64,000 bases of DNA. Origin: Cymbomonas tetramitiformis (taxonomy: Eukaryota; Chlorophyta; Pyramimonadophyceae; Pyramimonadales; Pyramimonadaceae). The position numbers and the translations under genes are program-made. The stretch spans positions 20,002 to 84,001 of the forward strand of contig LGRX02035293.1 in assembly GCA_001247695.2 (NCBI GenBank). Reading direction: 5' to 3'. The stretch's first letter is position 1, and each line of letters opens with the position of its first letter. Below, one piece after another: positions 46,180-56,817 of this stretch. The notes under the pieces were generated by a model. The model worked only from the letters and a program-made list of their open reading frames with translations, did not search any database and had not been told where the DNA came from.

Positions 46180-46318
46180 GTTGTGCTGCATACAAAACTT
46201 TCCGCAATGTCAGCTCTTCTACAACCGATTGTAAAAGTCGTCTTCAAGGAGTTGTACCAAAATGATAAACTTAACGAAGCTTTCCAAAAGCTTGAAGAAG
46301 AGAACACGCAGCAGTAGT
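46180..46318 (+). CDS. short C-terminal coding block, unknown
   Basis: The frame reads LSAMSALLQPIVKVVFKELYQN...KLEEENTQQ and ends at TAG 46315-46317. It looks coding (amphipathic, charged), but an upstream exon is not identified because the hairpin array precedes it. The stop marks the first base of the dispersed 237-bp repeat. Confidence 0.3.
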
Positions 46319-46551
46319 TCCGGCAGTTGGTGGGCTACTTACGATGAAAAGTTCAGGGGGCAGAGGCAGTGTCATGAAATTATACAACCATCACAAGATT
46401 TTCTCTTGAAAATATATAAATTAACTTTATAGTGGAGTGCCCCCTGAATTTTCGAAACACTTCGGACTTGACCGCGCTTCAAGTAAGCGGTGAAATAACC
46501 CCTTTGGGGCATTTTAAAGCAGCTTTAGCGCAGTCTTTTATTTTATTTGGT
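46315..46551 (+). repeat. dispersed 237-bp repeat, copy 2
   Basis: Nearly identical to 36846-37082; both copies are preceded by CAG. Confidence 0.8.
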
Positions 46552-46797
46552 GCTCTTTGTGGGCTTCGTCGACCACGTAGAGCCGAACCTTTCGCCCAGC
46601 AATGCCACCGAGGCCCTCGAAGCTCCCTTCGAGTTTGTTGGATCCCTGCTCGCTCTGGAGTGCAGCCAACCTTTAGCTGGACGCGCCCGTTGGCACCAAC
46701 GCAGCATAACTTCATACTTTGTTGTTGATCTTGTCATATTCATCCGCGCGCAGTTTGTACACGTCCTAGCTTTTCTACCTAGCTTTTCTTCACGCAG

Positions 46798-47868
46798 GTG
46801 TACACGGATTCGGCGGTGATAGCGCCGCTCGTCGGGAAGCAGCAGGCGGGTTTTGATAAGGATACGCTAATAGATTTGGGCTCGTCCATCGAGACAGAAG
46901 AAGCGCTCGCTCAGGTTGAATCCCTTAAGATCGTAGACGAAGAAGGGTTTGCGTATCTTCGGAAAGGTTTCCTGTTCAACTTGCATGCGTCGCGTCGACG
47001 GGTGGACATAGACATAAAGCGACGGTACGAACGCTTAAAAGAAGTTTACGCACCTTGGAACGGAGACGGCGAGGACCAGAAGGCGAAAACGATGTGGGAA
47101 TTACAAGCCCACACGACTTGCGTGGATCTTCTGGAGGATCTCAGGGATAGGGCAGCCGCGTCTGTCTCGTCTCAACCATCATCCCCAGGTACTGTTCGAA
47201 AACCTAATTTTCACTTTGTCGCGTCCTTCGTGTTCTTGATGGAACATCGCGTGTCCTCAGGTTCGACGCCGGGAGATGCGTTCGTCCGCATGCACCTCTG
47301 CAACATTCTGAAAGCACCAAATGATGAAGAGACACCTCGCTTACTTCGGGGGAACGATACGGACCGTGGGGAACTGGTTGCTTTCAATCGCGCCGAGATT
47401 ACGGACCCTCCGGACTATGTTTTGGGTGTTGTTTCTCACTATCTCACACAATAGTAGAGGAGAAGAAGCTCATGGTCCGATATTTAGATCGTACCAATTC
47501 AGAGAAGCATCTTGTGGAGGATGCTTTAGAAGTGGAATACGACACATACTTCATCGTGCAGCCTGAAGTTCGCGAGGCTTTCAATCTGGGGCAGCGGATG
47601 TTGTACCTGCTTCAGGATGCCCACAGTCGAAAGTTGAATGAGTCTGAACGGCAGGAACTTGACAGTTATTTCGACGAAATGACTTACGAGGACGAGAAGT
47701 TTGCTGTATATATGGGGCAACAGTTGCCTGCCGAGTCCGCCTTCAGAGAAGTAGCGCTCATGACGAAAGACGAGATCGACACTGTGCACCAAGGGTTACC
47801 GAATGGCTCGGGGAAACCAGAAACACCAGCTGAACCAACATTTATCCAATCAGCACCAGCGAGGGCAT
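46798..47868 (+). CDS. unknown gene of the large DNA element, 5' part
   Basis: An exon begins after the acceptor TTCTTCACGCAG at 46797 and reads VYTDSAVIAPLVGKQQAG. A 72-bp GT-AG intron (47189-47260) is possible but also stays open in frame. Near 47426 the frame must move to EEKKLMVRYLDRTNSEKH; a GT-AG intron of only 29 or 32 bases (to 47454 or 47457) would do it in the right phase, otherwise it is a frameshift. The block ends at TGA 47866-47868, overlapping the next frame. The protein is acidic and helical; no domain is recognised. A first exon probably lies in 46552-46730. It may be one gene with the following block. Confidence 0.45.
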
Positions 47869-50800
47869 GATTGGGATCTGCACGGTAGGAGCCTTTATCG
47901 GATAAAGCTGCTGCAGAAGAAGTACGAGCTTCTGCAGGACGGCAGTGACACCAGCGGACAGGGCAGCGCGCATGCAAGCGAAACTACAGGCGTTGGTGAT
48001 CCCCGAACAGTCGCTGAAATGGAAACCAATCGTCGCGACAGCCTTGCACCCGCTGAAGTCTCGGATTATGCTAAGACAGCGTCTGAAGCCTTGGAGGCGG
48101 ACTTGGGGGAGACGGCGGTGTCCTCTGGCGAAGCCAGTGGTCCTACGTTGTTGAATCAGGTACCAGAAAACGTGGACCTCCCGGGCATCCTGTTGACTGG
48201 GTTGGAGGAGGAGACCGATCAAGGGTGGGATCTCGTAGCGCTGGGACAAATGATACTTCAAGACAACCCCATTGCCAGCCAAGAACACGAGACGAGACGT
48301 GCGGTGGCTGGCCGGCCTGTGCAGGTTATTGACAATTGTACGTTGCAGGCGCCATACACCTACGCTGACCTGGCCCTGTTGTTGCAGAACAGTGGCTGTG
48401 AAATCAGCGAGCCATTTGGTTTTAACGACGGACATACCCTGGAGATGGAAGAAGCGCTTAAAGGTTCTGCAGCCTGCACGGACGCCTCCGACCCTTCGAC
48501 CTGGGACCCCAAAAGCGAAAAGGAGACGCCGCAACGATGGGGGTTTCTTCTGTCCTTCAAGCTGAAGAACAAAAGGCTGCAACCCGAGTTGGCGTTCGTT
48601 TCGACGGTGAAGACCATGTTGTACGAGATGCCAAAGGACTGTCCTTACGCGGACGCCATCCTTATCATGCATCCCCGACACGACTGCGAAGTATTGGCTA
48701 CTATTGCCGAGGCAGTACTTTTTTGTATTGAAAAGTTCCAGGGGGTGGAGGGTATTACCAGGATTGCACTGCCAGCAGGCAAAGGTCCTATAGAAAAGCT
48801 GAAAACCACGATAACAGCCGACCTGAAGACCAGCCCGGCATATCTCGACGCGCGTCTTTCCGGGGAAGTGGCGAACACCGGGGTGATTGTCAGTTATCAG
48901 AAGTTTGTTCCTGATCAGCAGGTAAACAAGATACAGAACAAGAGCGGCATACTGGAGGGAAAGTCGATCATCCCAGCCTTCAAGGCTTCTATCAACTTCG
49001 AGCGGCACCTGGAGTTCCGGTATGAAGTGGTGCAAGGGATGAGGGTGTCGACCACCATGCACAAGGAGTTTCGTGGTGTCCACAGGTTCGTTTGCCTGAC
49101 CATGAACCTGTCACTGACCCAACTTCATTTGTAACACATTCGTTTGAAGTACATAGTCAAGATATATGAATAGGGAGGTTGTTGGTGCCCACAGGTTCGT
49201 TTGCCTGACATGGGCTGGCCAGTGGCACGCCACTTACATGGCGATAAACGGCAATGACCCCAAGCCGGGCCAGGTTACTTGCACGATGTTCCAGGCCCCC
49301 GCTCTGTATGAGCGGAAGCTGGAGATGAAGCGAAAGGAGAAGTATGCCGGCAACTGCCCGCACGTGCGAATAACAAAGAAGAAGGTTTGTCTGACAGGCG
49401 TCGTCACGCGCCTGGTGGAAGCCAGAGAAGAAGGGACGCTAACCAGAGAAGAAAAAGACAAGGAGAAACAGAACTACGAGATGTTCAAGAAGGTCCTGGA
49501 GCTGTTCTGGAAGAAGATCGAGGAAGCAGAGATGCTGGGCAAAGAGGCTACTGGGAAGTTTGAGGCTAGGAAGTGGTGCTTGGCGGACAGCCAATTCAAG
49601 GCGAACGCCCCTGCGCGAGTAGTGGGAAAGATCATCTTAGGCACCAACGGCCAAACCGCCATATTTGTGGATTTCCCGACTGGAAGCTCGCGGAAGCTGC
49701 CTTCCACCCCGAAGACCACGCCCCCTATCCCAGGCGGGAAGGGCAAAGCCCCGGTACCGGAAGTGCGTGTACCTATGATGGATCTTGCCGAAGATCATGA
49801 CAGCAGCGACGAAGACATGGCGGACGTCGGACGGCGACGGGGGAAGAAGCAGCCTGCGCCGGAAGCAGCTGCCATGCATGCGGCTAAGGAGGTGAGTACG
49901 AAGTTTTGCTTGAGTTACAATCGTCTTTTTTTTGTCACAGCTTGGTACGTACTGACCGATGTTTTGTTACGCATGGACGGAGCTCCGCAGAGGGTGAAAG
50001 AGGGGGAGTTGAGGAGTGCCTTGCTCGCGGTGTCGGTGGACGACGAGACGATGAGGCTGCAGAGCGTCGGTGACAAGCGGAAACGTGAAGAAAGCGAGCG
50101 GGACCTTCATGCGCTGAAGAAGGCCAAGGAAGCAGTGGAGGCCGAGAAGAAGAAGGCGGATGAGACACTGGCGAGCCTTCGAGAAGAGATGCAGAAGAAG
50201 GTGGAGGATGAACGTCTGCGCGGGGGAAAACAGCTGGCTTCGGCCCTGTCTGCCGAGCGAGACGAAAACCGTAAGACAGTGGAGCTCCTTACGACGAAGC
50301 ACACTGAAGCCCTGCAGATGCAGTGGGCCGAGGCGAAGCAACGGGAGGAGACTCGTGCCGAGGAGCACCAGACAGCATTGGGTTCTTTCTGGTCAGGGCA
50401 GAAGGTGTTGCAGGAGGAGAACACGAAGGCGCAGAAGGCTTTGCTGGAGGAGAACACGAAGGCGCTTACTTCTCGGGACTCGCTTTTGAAGGAGGCAACG
50501 GAGTCTTTCCAAAGGACCACTGCCGAGACTGCGAAAATGGCCCACGACGCCCAGGCGCAGATGCTCGAAAATAATGCACTGGCCCAACAGAGGATGCTAG
50601 AGAAGAACGCGGACACCTTGAAGGAGATTAACAATCACCACGCCTCGGAGGCTGCAGCGATGAGGGAGATCCTGAAGACAGCCGTGCAGGTAGGAGCTAG
50701 TTGTTACGTTCAAGTTGTTTGTGTTTATTGTGGAGGAGGGAACTCTGGCTTGAGGTCCAGATTGAAAGACACGGAACTTGTAACTGGTGTGGGGGGGGGC

Positions 50801-51243
50801 GGTTGGTACGTCACCGGTAACAGGCAGTAACAGCAGCAGGCCCGTTCGCCCAAATGTTCCAACTGGGCGGAGGAGGCTTTTACCCGGGAGCGCCAGCGCT
50901 CGGCGCAGTAGGAGGGTCACCTGCTTTAACGACGCCAACGGGCTCCAAAGTCCCGGGAGCCTCTCCTCCATCACGACCGGCGATGTTCGCTTCTCCACCA
51001 CGAGCAGGTCCGCAGTGGCCAGGTCAGTTCGACCTCACCCCGGCGGCGAAAGCTGACGCTGAGAAGTTAGGAGAAAGCCTCTGGACAGACTTGAAGGGCG
51101 AGGACTCGGAGAAGAAACGGTCGGCGATCGCACAGTACAACGGGTACAAGGAGCTCGCCCAGCACCTGGAAGTGTCTGAACCAGTTCTGCGCGCCAAGGT
51201 GATTGTGCAAACGTTTGACCTGTACATGTCCGTTAGCAAATAG
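47803..51243 (+). CDS. unknown multi-exon gene of the large DNA element with long coiled coil
   Basis: Blocks are 47803-49085, 49195-49891, 49991-50689 and 50824-51243, with introns 49086-49194, 49892-49990 and 50690-50823, all GT-AG with matching phase. The start at 47803 is uncertain. The first block has a globular-looking part (residues 180-420, RWGFLLSFKLKNKRLQPEL; DCPYADAILIMHPRHDCEV), the second a lysine-rich and acidic region, the third a coiled coil of over 200 residues (EAVEAEKKKADETLASL onward), and the last a proline/glycine-rich tail. No enzyme motif was recognised. As the divergent partner of the transposase-like gene it is probably a DNA-binding or assembly protein of the element, but that is inference. 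Confidence 0.55.
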
Positions 51244-51679
51244 GTAGTTGTGCTGAATAAGCCAGCCAGCAAACGAACTGAGAGCTCGCACCTGCACTGC
51301 CATCGTACCGGCCTTTACAATGAATAATACCGCGCCCGCAAGAAAACCCCTAACCCTGGGTGCTTTGCCTGTTCAAATAAAGACTGTATATTTTCATAGC
51401 ACCAACGTCTAATCTGGTAGCATCCTTCTTGCCTTTTGTCGGTTTTTGTTGAATTTTTGTGCTACGCACACAGCTACAGTCGCGTGCAGACCTACGCCCC
51501 CTAAATTTAAGGTGGGTGCCACCGCTTTTAGCATTAAAGCCTCCCATTCTCGGGGTGCATGTAAGATATGAACAAAAGTTTCTTCAGACTCAGTTTGATT
51601 GGAATGACTTTGACGTATCCAAGCTGAAAACATCGTCATTATCACCACTTTCAACAAATGGCACTTGAGCACCACCCGA
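51244..51679. other. gene-free stretch
   Basis: Downstream of the coiled-coil gene; probably its 3' untranslated part. Nothing else is seen. Confidence 0.5.
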
Positions 51680-52150
51680 ATCTCGGTGACAAATCGCCTG
51701 GAAACCCCAAATTTCGGGCTATACCCTGAAATTTCAAATTTTGGAATAACGTGTCATTATCTACTCTCCAAATGCTATTTAGTCATATAAAAAAAACCTC
51801 ATTATCATAACTTCCGCCGATTGACACCTGAGCACCGCCCGAAACTGGGCGAAAAATCGCCCGGAAACCCCAAATTTCGGGCTATACCCTAAAATTTCAA
51901 ATTTTGAAATAACGTGTCATTATCTACTCTCCAAATGCTATTTAGTCATATAAAAAAAACCTCGTTATCATAACTTCCGCCGATTGACACCTGAGCACCG
52001 CCCGAAACGGGGCGAAAAATCGCCCGGAAACCCCAAATTTCGAGCTATACCCTAAAATTTCAAATTTTGAAATAACGTGTCATTATCTACTCTCCAAATG
52101 CTATTCAGTCATATTAAGAAAACCTCATTATCATAACTTTTCAAAAAATG
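51680..52150. repeat. tandem repeat of about 168 bp, three copies
   Basis: Units contain CCCCAAATTTCG(G/A)GCTATACC, AACGTGTCATTATCTACTC and CGCCCGAAAC. They lie just inside the right end of the large element, where transposases often bind. Confidence 0.9.
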
Positions 52151-52200
52151 AGAATATAGTGAGACACCCGCGTGTCTCATTTTTGCGACATGGTCGTTAA

Positions 52201-54392
52201 ACGTCTGGTGAAGGAATCCTTCGACGAGCGCGCCGCCAAGCTCGCCATCAAGAAGGTGTACGACGACAAACATGGACGTTTTGATGGTACGGAATCGAAC
52301 GTCAGCTCCTTTTTCGCCCGTCTGGTTCTGGCGCTACGGGACATTTTCGTCACTGAGGAGTCCGCGTTTTCTTCTCTGTTCGACCTGGAGGATGCCACGT
52401 TGCCCGTTCGCGCCGAGGCGAACAAGCTACTATTTTCGACACTGGAATTCATCATCGCTCCGGTGTCGCCCGCGGCAGACTGGATGGAGTCTTCGGCGGA
52501 GACACACCCGTTTGATGGGAAACGGGTGTTGCTGGAGATCGCCAGAATGCTTCTGGATTCCGGTGGACCCTTTCAGGGCACCGCAGACCTTCTGGCCATC
52601 AAGATCACCCAGATCGACCCGTCGCGGACTATCGCCGCCTTCAACGCCGCTCTCCGGTCCGCTCGACGGAAGAGCACCCTCGACGACATGGAGGTCAAGT
52701 CCCTGTTCATCAAGTCCCTCGACCCAGTTTTCTACGCCCCGGTCGTCAACCGGCTTCTGTTGCACGACCAACGTGCGGCGGAGTCCCTTGCCACCATTCA
52801 GCAATGGACCCGTGAGTGCTACGCACAAAACGGGACGGACTCGCTCGTTCCGCCTGCTACGCGCGCGTTCTCCGCCCTCACCCTGGCTGGACAGAGCGTC
52901 GACGAGGACTTTAAGACCATCTTCAGCGAGCTCCGCGACCAGCTCTTTGACATGAAGAAAGAGATCAAGACCCTTCACACCCGTATCGACGACACGAGGG
53001 GCTTCACGCCCCGCAACGACAAGAAGAACGCCATCGGACGCGGTGGGCATGGTGACGGCGTCCACTTCGCAGCGAAGCCCCTTCCCGAGCACGGCAACTT
53101 CCCGCAGTCCTTTCGTGGGAAGTCTTCGGGGAAGGTAGCTTTCCACAAGCCCACCGGTACGTTCGTTCCTTTGTGCCGGCACCCGACATGCTCCGCTACG
53201 GCGGAGAAGCATTGGCATCGGGACTGCCCGAACGGCGGGCCACGCGGGCATGTATGTTGGCGCACACGGCTTCAGCATTACGGACAGCGAGAACGACGTC
53301 TTCGCCACGCTGTTCCAGGACGCCATGGACAACAACGACGCCGCTCGTTTCGACGCCGTCTGCTACATTGCGGACGGCAAACCGGAGCTCTACGACACCG
53401 TCTCCGCATTCTCCTTCGCTGTCGCCGAGGAGCGGGTGCCCGACACCATCGACGAGTATCTGGAGTGCCGCCAGCCCGCTGACACCCGCTTCGGGGTTTT
53501 CGCGGTTGGTGGTGCTATGAACGTCAACAGCTTCAAGGTCCATGGCAAGGTCCATGGCGACGCTCCGGTCGTACCACCGCCGCCAGCACCGCCCTCCGCT
53601 CCGCAGTCGGTGGTGTCCGACGAGGGGATGTACCCCGTCAGCGCGTTGCACGCGCACGAGCCGCACATGTCCTTCATGGACAAGTTCGCGGTCGAATTGG
53701 ACCTCACGGGACCGGAGCCGACCCTTGCGATGCACAACATGGGGACCGTTGCGCCCGTGGACTCGGTTTCAGTGGCAACGGACGACTCGGAGGATGACGA
53801 CGAGGGTCTTCCGCCACCGCGGCGTACCTTGGGATGCGGCAGACCACCGATGGGTTTTGGGTTCTCAGCCCTCACATCTCTTGTGACAGTCTGCTTGATG
53901 TTTGTTGTTTGTGCAACCGCAGTGCCTTCACGGGACCACTCCGCGCAAGCATCATCAGCGGCAGGGCGCATTGGCAACGAGGTCGGTGGTGTTGGTGTGC
54001 TGACGCCCACAGCCATCCCGCCGACGCTCTACTGGCGCCCGGAGGGCTGGTACCCAAACGTGGTACACGGGTCCGGGTGGACGTGGCACCCGGGTCCCTC
54101 GCAGCCACCCGAAGCAGCTCCGATTGTTACCGAGCCGCCCTCGCCGGGTGGTGCTCCGCCATCGCCGGTCTACGTGCCACCCGCCTGGGGCGGGGGAACC
54201 GGGGATGAACCTTCTTCTTCAATTCAGCACCGGACCAGACTGGTTGCACCCGATGCAACTCACTACAACGACATCGGCACATCCTCAACCTTCTCATTTT
54301 GCTCTACGCATGATTTGTCAAACAGTGGTACCAGCTCTCCTGGGCGCTGTAACAGTGGCACCGGCTCTCCCGGGCACTCTCGACGTGGTTAG
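52201..54392 (+). pseudogene. family B Gag, copy X, truncated and frameshifted
   Basis: The frame opens in the transposon end, but gag homology starts at ACGTCTGGTG 52201 (residue 58 of the full protein, LVKESFDERAAKL). The capsid-like region and coiled coil (LRDQLFDMKKEIKTL) are followed by the knuckle CRHPTCSATAEKHWHRDC near 53180. A 4-base duplication (ATGT) at about 53250-53256 shifts the frame. The second frame carries an acidic linker, a hydrophobic segment (FSALTSLVTVCLMFVVCATA, near 53863) and a Pro/Trp-rich tail (PTLYWRPEGWYPN), ending at TAG 54390-54392. Copy Y lacks the 4-base duplication, so the break is specific to this copy. Confidence 0.85.
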
Positions 54393-54648
54393 AGTTGACG
54401 AGATTGAGATTAGCCTGCCTCCAGATTGTGATGCTGTTGGTTCAGGTCGCCCCAAGATGGGCTTGATTTAGGGTTTTAACTGTATCTGTAGTCTGCAGTA
54501 TGCCTCGCTCACTGCTAGTTTCGGGAGTTACCCTGCCAGAAAGGACAGGTTCTCCTGTAGGATGCTTATTTCCGCCGAAGCTGAGTAGGTGTTTGTTTCA
54601 GTTCCGTGACCACCTAGTTACCTTTGCCAGTCACCACCCTAGGTGGTG

Positions 54649-54820
54649 TGCTGGAAGTGACGCCCCGACTGTCATTCCTATAGTTAGGGTGTATGACTGT
54701 CACCGGTCCTGGAACCCTAGACCCCGAACATATAACGGGAAGAGACCTGAGTATTCTCCCCGGTTATCTATTCTGATTATCTGACTCACCGAATATACAG
54801 TCCAGCTGATATATTCAGCA
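54649..54820 (+). repeat. family B LTR 3
   Basis: 3' LTR of copy X. A hairpin (CACCACCCTAGGTGGTG) precedes it. It is followed directly by TCTATAGTCATTTCATC and the gag start, so the primer site and leader of copy Y are deleted. Confidence 0.9.
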
Positions 54821-56817
54821 TCTATAGTCATTTCATCATGGGTACTTCTACGAGATCACACACTGCGGCCGCACGCCGCTCACTAGTTACCATTTTCGAC
54901 GATGCCGCAGCCAGACATGCAACCACACCAGCCACTCCTACGGTTGCGGCTGCACCGGCTGCCCAATCAGCGGGAGCGATGTTCCTCGACGAGGTCGGAC
55001 GTCTGGTGAAGGAGTCCTTCGACGAGCGTGCCGCCAAGCTCGTCATCAAGAAGGTGTACGACGACAAACATTGGCGTTTTGATGGTACGGAGTCGAACGT
55101 CAGCTCCGCCTTCGCCCGTCTGGTTCTGGCGCTACGGGACATTTTCGTCACTGAGGAGGACGCGTTTTCTTCTCTGTTCGACCCGGAGGATGCCACCCTG
55201 CCCGTCCGCGCTGAGGCGAACAAGTTGGTGTTCTCAACACTTGAGTACATTATCGCTCCGGTGTCGCCGGGGGCAGACTGGATGGAGTCTTCGGCGGAGA
55301 CACACCCGTTTGATGGGAAACGGGTGTTGCTGGAGATCGCCAGGATGCTTCTGGATTCCGGCGGACCCTTTCAGGGCACCGCAGAACTTCTGGCCATCAA
55401 GATCACCCAGTTCGACCCGTCGCGGACTATCGCCGCCTTCAACGCCGCTCTTCGGTCTGCTCGACGGAAGAGCACCCTCGACGACATGAAGGTCAAGTCC
55501 CTGTTCATCATGTCGTCCCTCGACCCGGTTTTCTATGCCCCGGTTGTCAACCGCCTTTTGCTGCACGACCAACGTGCGGCGGAGTCCCTTGCCACCATCC
55601 TGCGATGGACCCGTGAGTGCTACGCACAGAACGGGACGGACTCGCACGTCCCGTCTGCTGCGCGCACGTTCTCCGCCCTCACCCTGACTGGACAGAGCGA
55701 CAACGAAAACTTCAAGGCCATCTTCAGCGAGCTCCGTGACCAGCTCTTCGACGTGAAGAAAGAGATCAAGACCCTTCACAACCGCATCGACGACACCACG
55801 AGGGCTTCACAACCCGCAACGACAAGAAGAACGCCATCGGGCGAGGTGGACATGGTGACGGAGTCCGCTTCGCTCCGAAGCCTCTTCCCGAGCACGGCAA
55901 CTTCCCGCAGACCTTCCGTGGGAAGCCTTCGGGGAGGGTGGCTTTCCACAAGCCCACCGATACGTTCGTTCCTTTGTGCCGGAACCCGACATGCTCCGCT
56001 ACGGCGGAGAAGCATTGGCATCGGGACTGCCCGATCGGCGGGCCACGCGGGCATGTTGGCGCACACGGCTTCAGCGTTGCGGACAGCGAGAATGACGTCT
56101 TCGCCACGCTGTTCCAGAACGCCATGGACAACAACGACGCCGCTCGTTTCGACGCCGTCTGCTACATTGCAGACGGCAAACCGGAGCTCTACGACACCGT
56201 CTCCACCTTCTCCTTCGTTGTCGCCGAGGAGCGGGTGCCCGACACCATCGACGAGTATCTGGAGTGCCGCCAGCCCGCTGACACCCGCTTCGGGGTCTGC
56301 GCGGTTGGTGGTGCTGTGAACATCAACAGCTTCAAGGTCCATGGCAAGGTCCATGGCGACGCTCTGGTCGTACCACTGCCGCCAGCACCGCCCTCCGCTC
56401 CGCAGTCGGTGGTGTCCGACGAGGAGTTGTACCCCGTCAGCGCGTTGCACGCACATGAGCCGCACGTGTCCTTCATGGACAAGTTCGCGGTAAATTTGGA
56501 CTTCACCGGGCCGGAGCCGACCCTTGCGATGCACTACATGGAGCCCGTTGCGACCATGGACTCGGTTTCAGTGGCGGCGGACGACTCCGAGGTGGATGAC
56601 GACGAGGGTCTTACGCCACCGCGGCAGGCCTTGGGGTGCGGCAGACCGCCGATGGGTATTGGGTTCTCCGCCCTCACGTCTCTCGCATTCTGCATGTTGT
56701 TCGTTGTTTGTGCAACTGCTGTGCCTTCACGAGATCGCTCCGCGCAAGATTCATCAGCGGCACCGGAGCACGCCGGCGACGAGGTCGGTGGTGCTGGTGT
56801 GCTGTCGCCCATGTATG

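Larger units (their letters stand above)
40325..52198. mobile_element. 11.9-kb DNA transposon with DUF7869-like transposase
   Basis: Inverted ends of 32 bp (40325-40356 and 52167-52198) match at 31 positions, starting AACGACCAT(A/G)TCGC. Between them lie a minus-strand DUF7869-like gene, a plus-strand multi-exon gene or gene pair, a hairpin array and subterminal tandem repeats. The left edge is confirmed by the interrupted direct repeat at 40325. No clean target duplication is visible because the left flank and the right flank (family B gag) differ, implying a deletion or rearrangement at one end. Confidence 0.65.

Noticed and set aside
45429..46307. 292-residue repeat protein encoded by the 42-bp array.
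   Set aside because: Frames are open on both strands because 42 is a multiple of three; no start context or transcript evidence.
40325..52201. A clean target duplication for the 11.9-kb element.
   Set aside because: Flanks AGAGGTCC on the left and AAACGTCTGG on the right do not match; boundaries rest on the inverted ends and the interrupted direct repeat.
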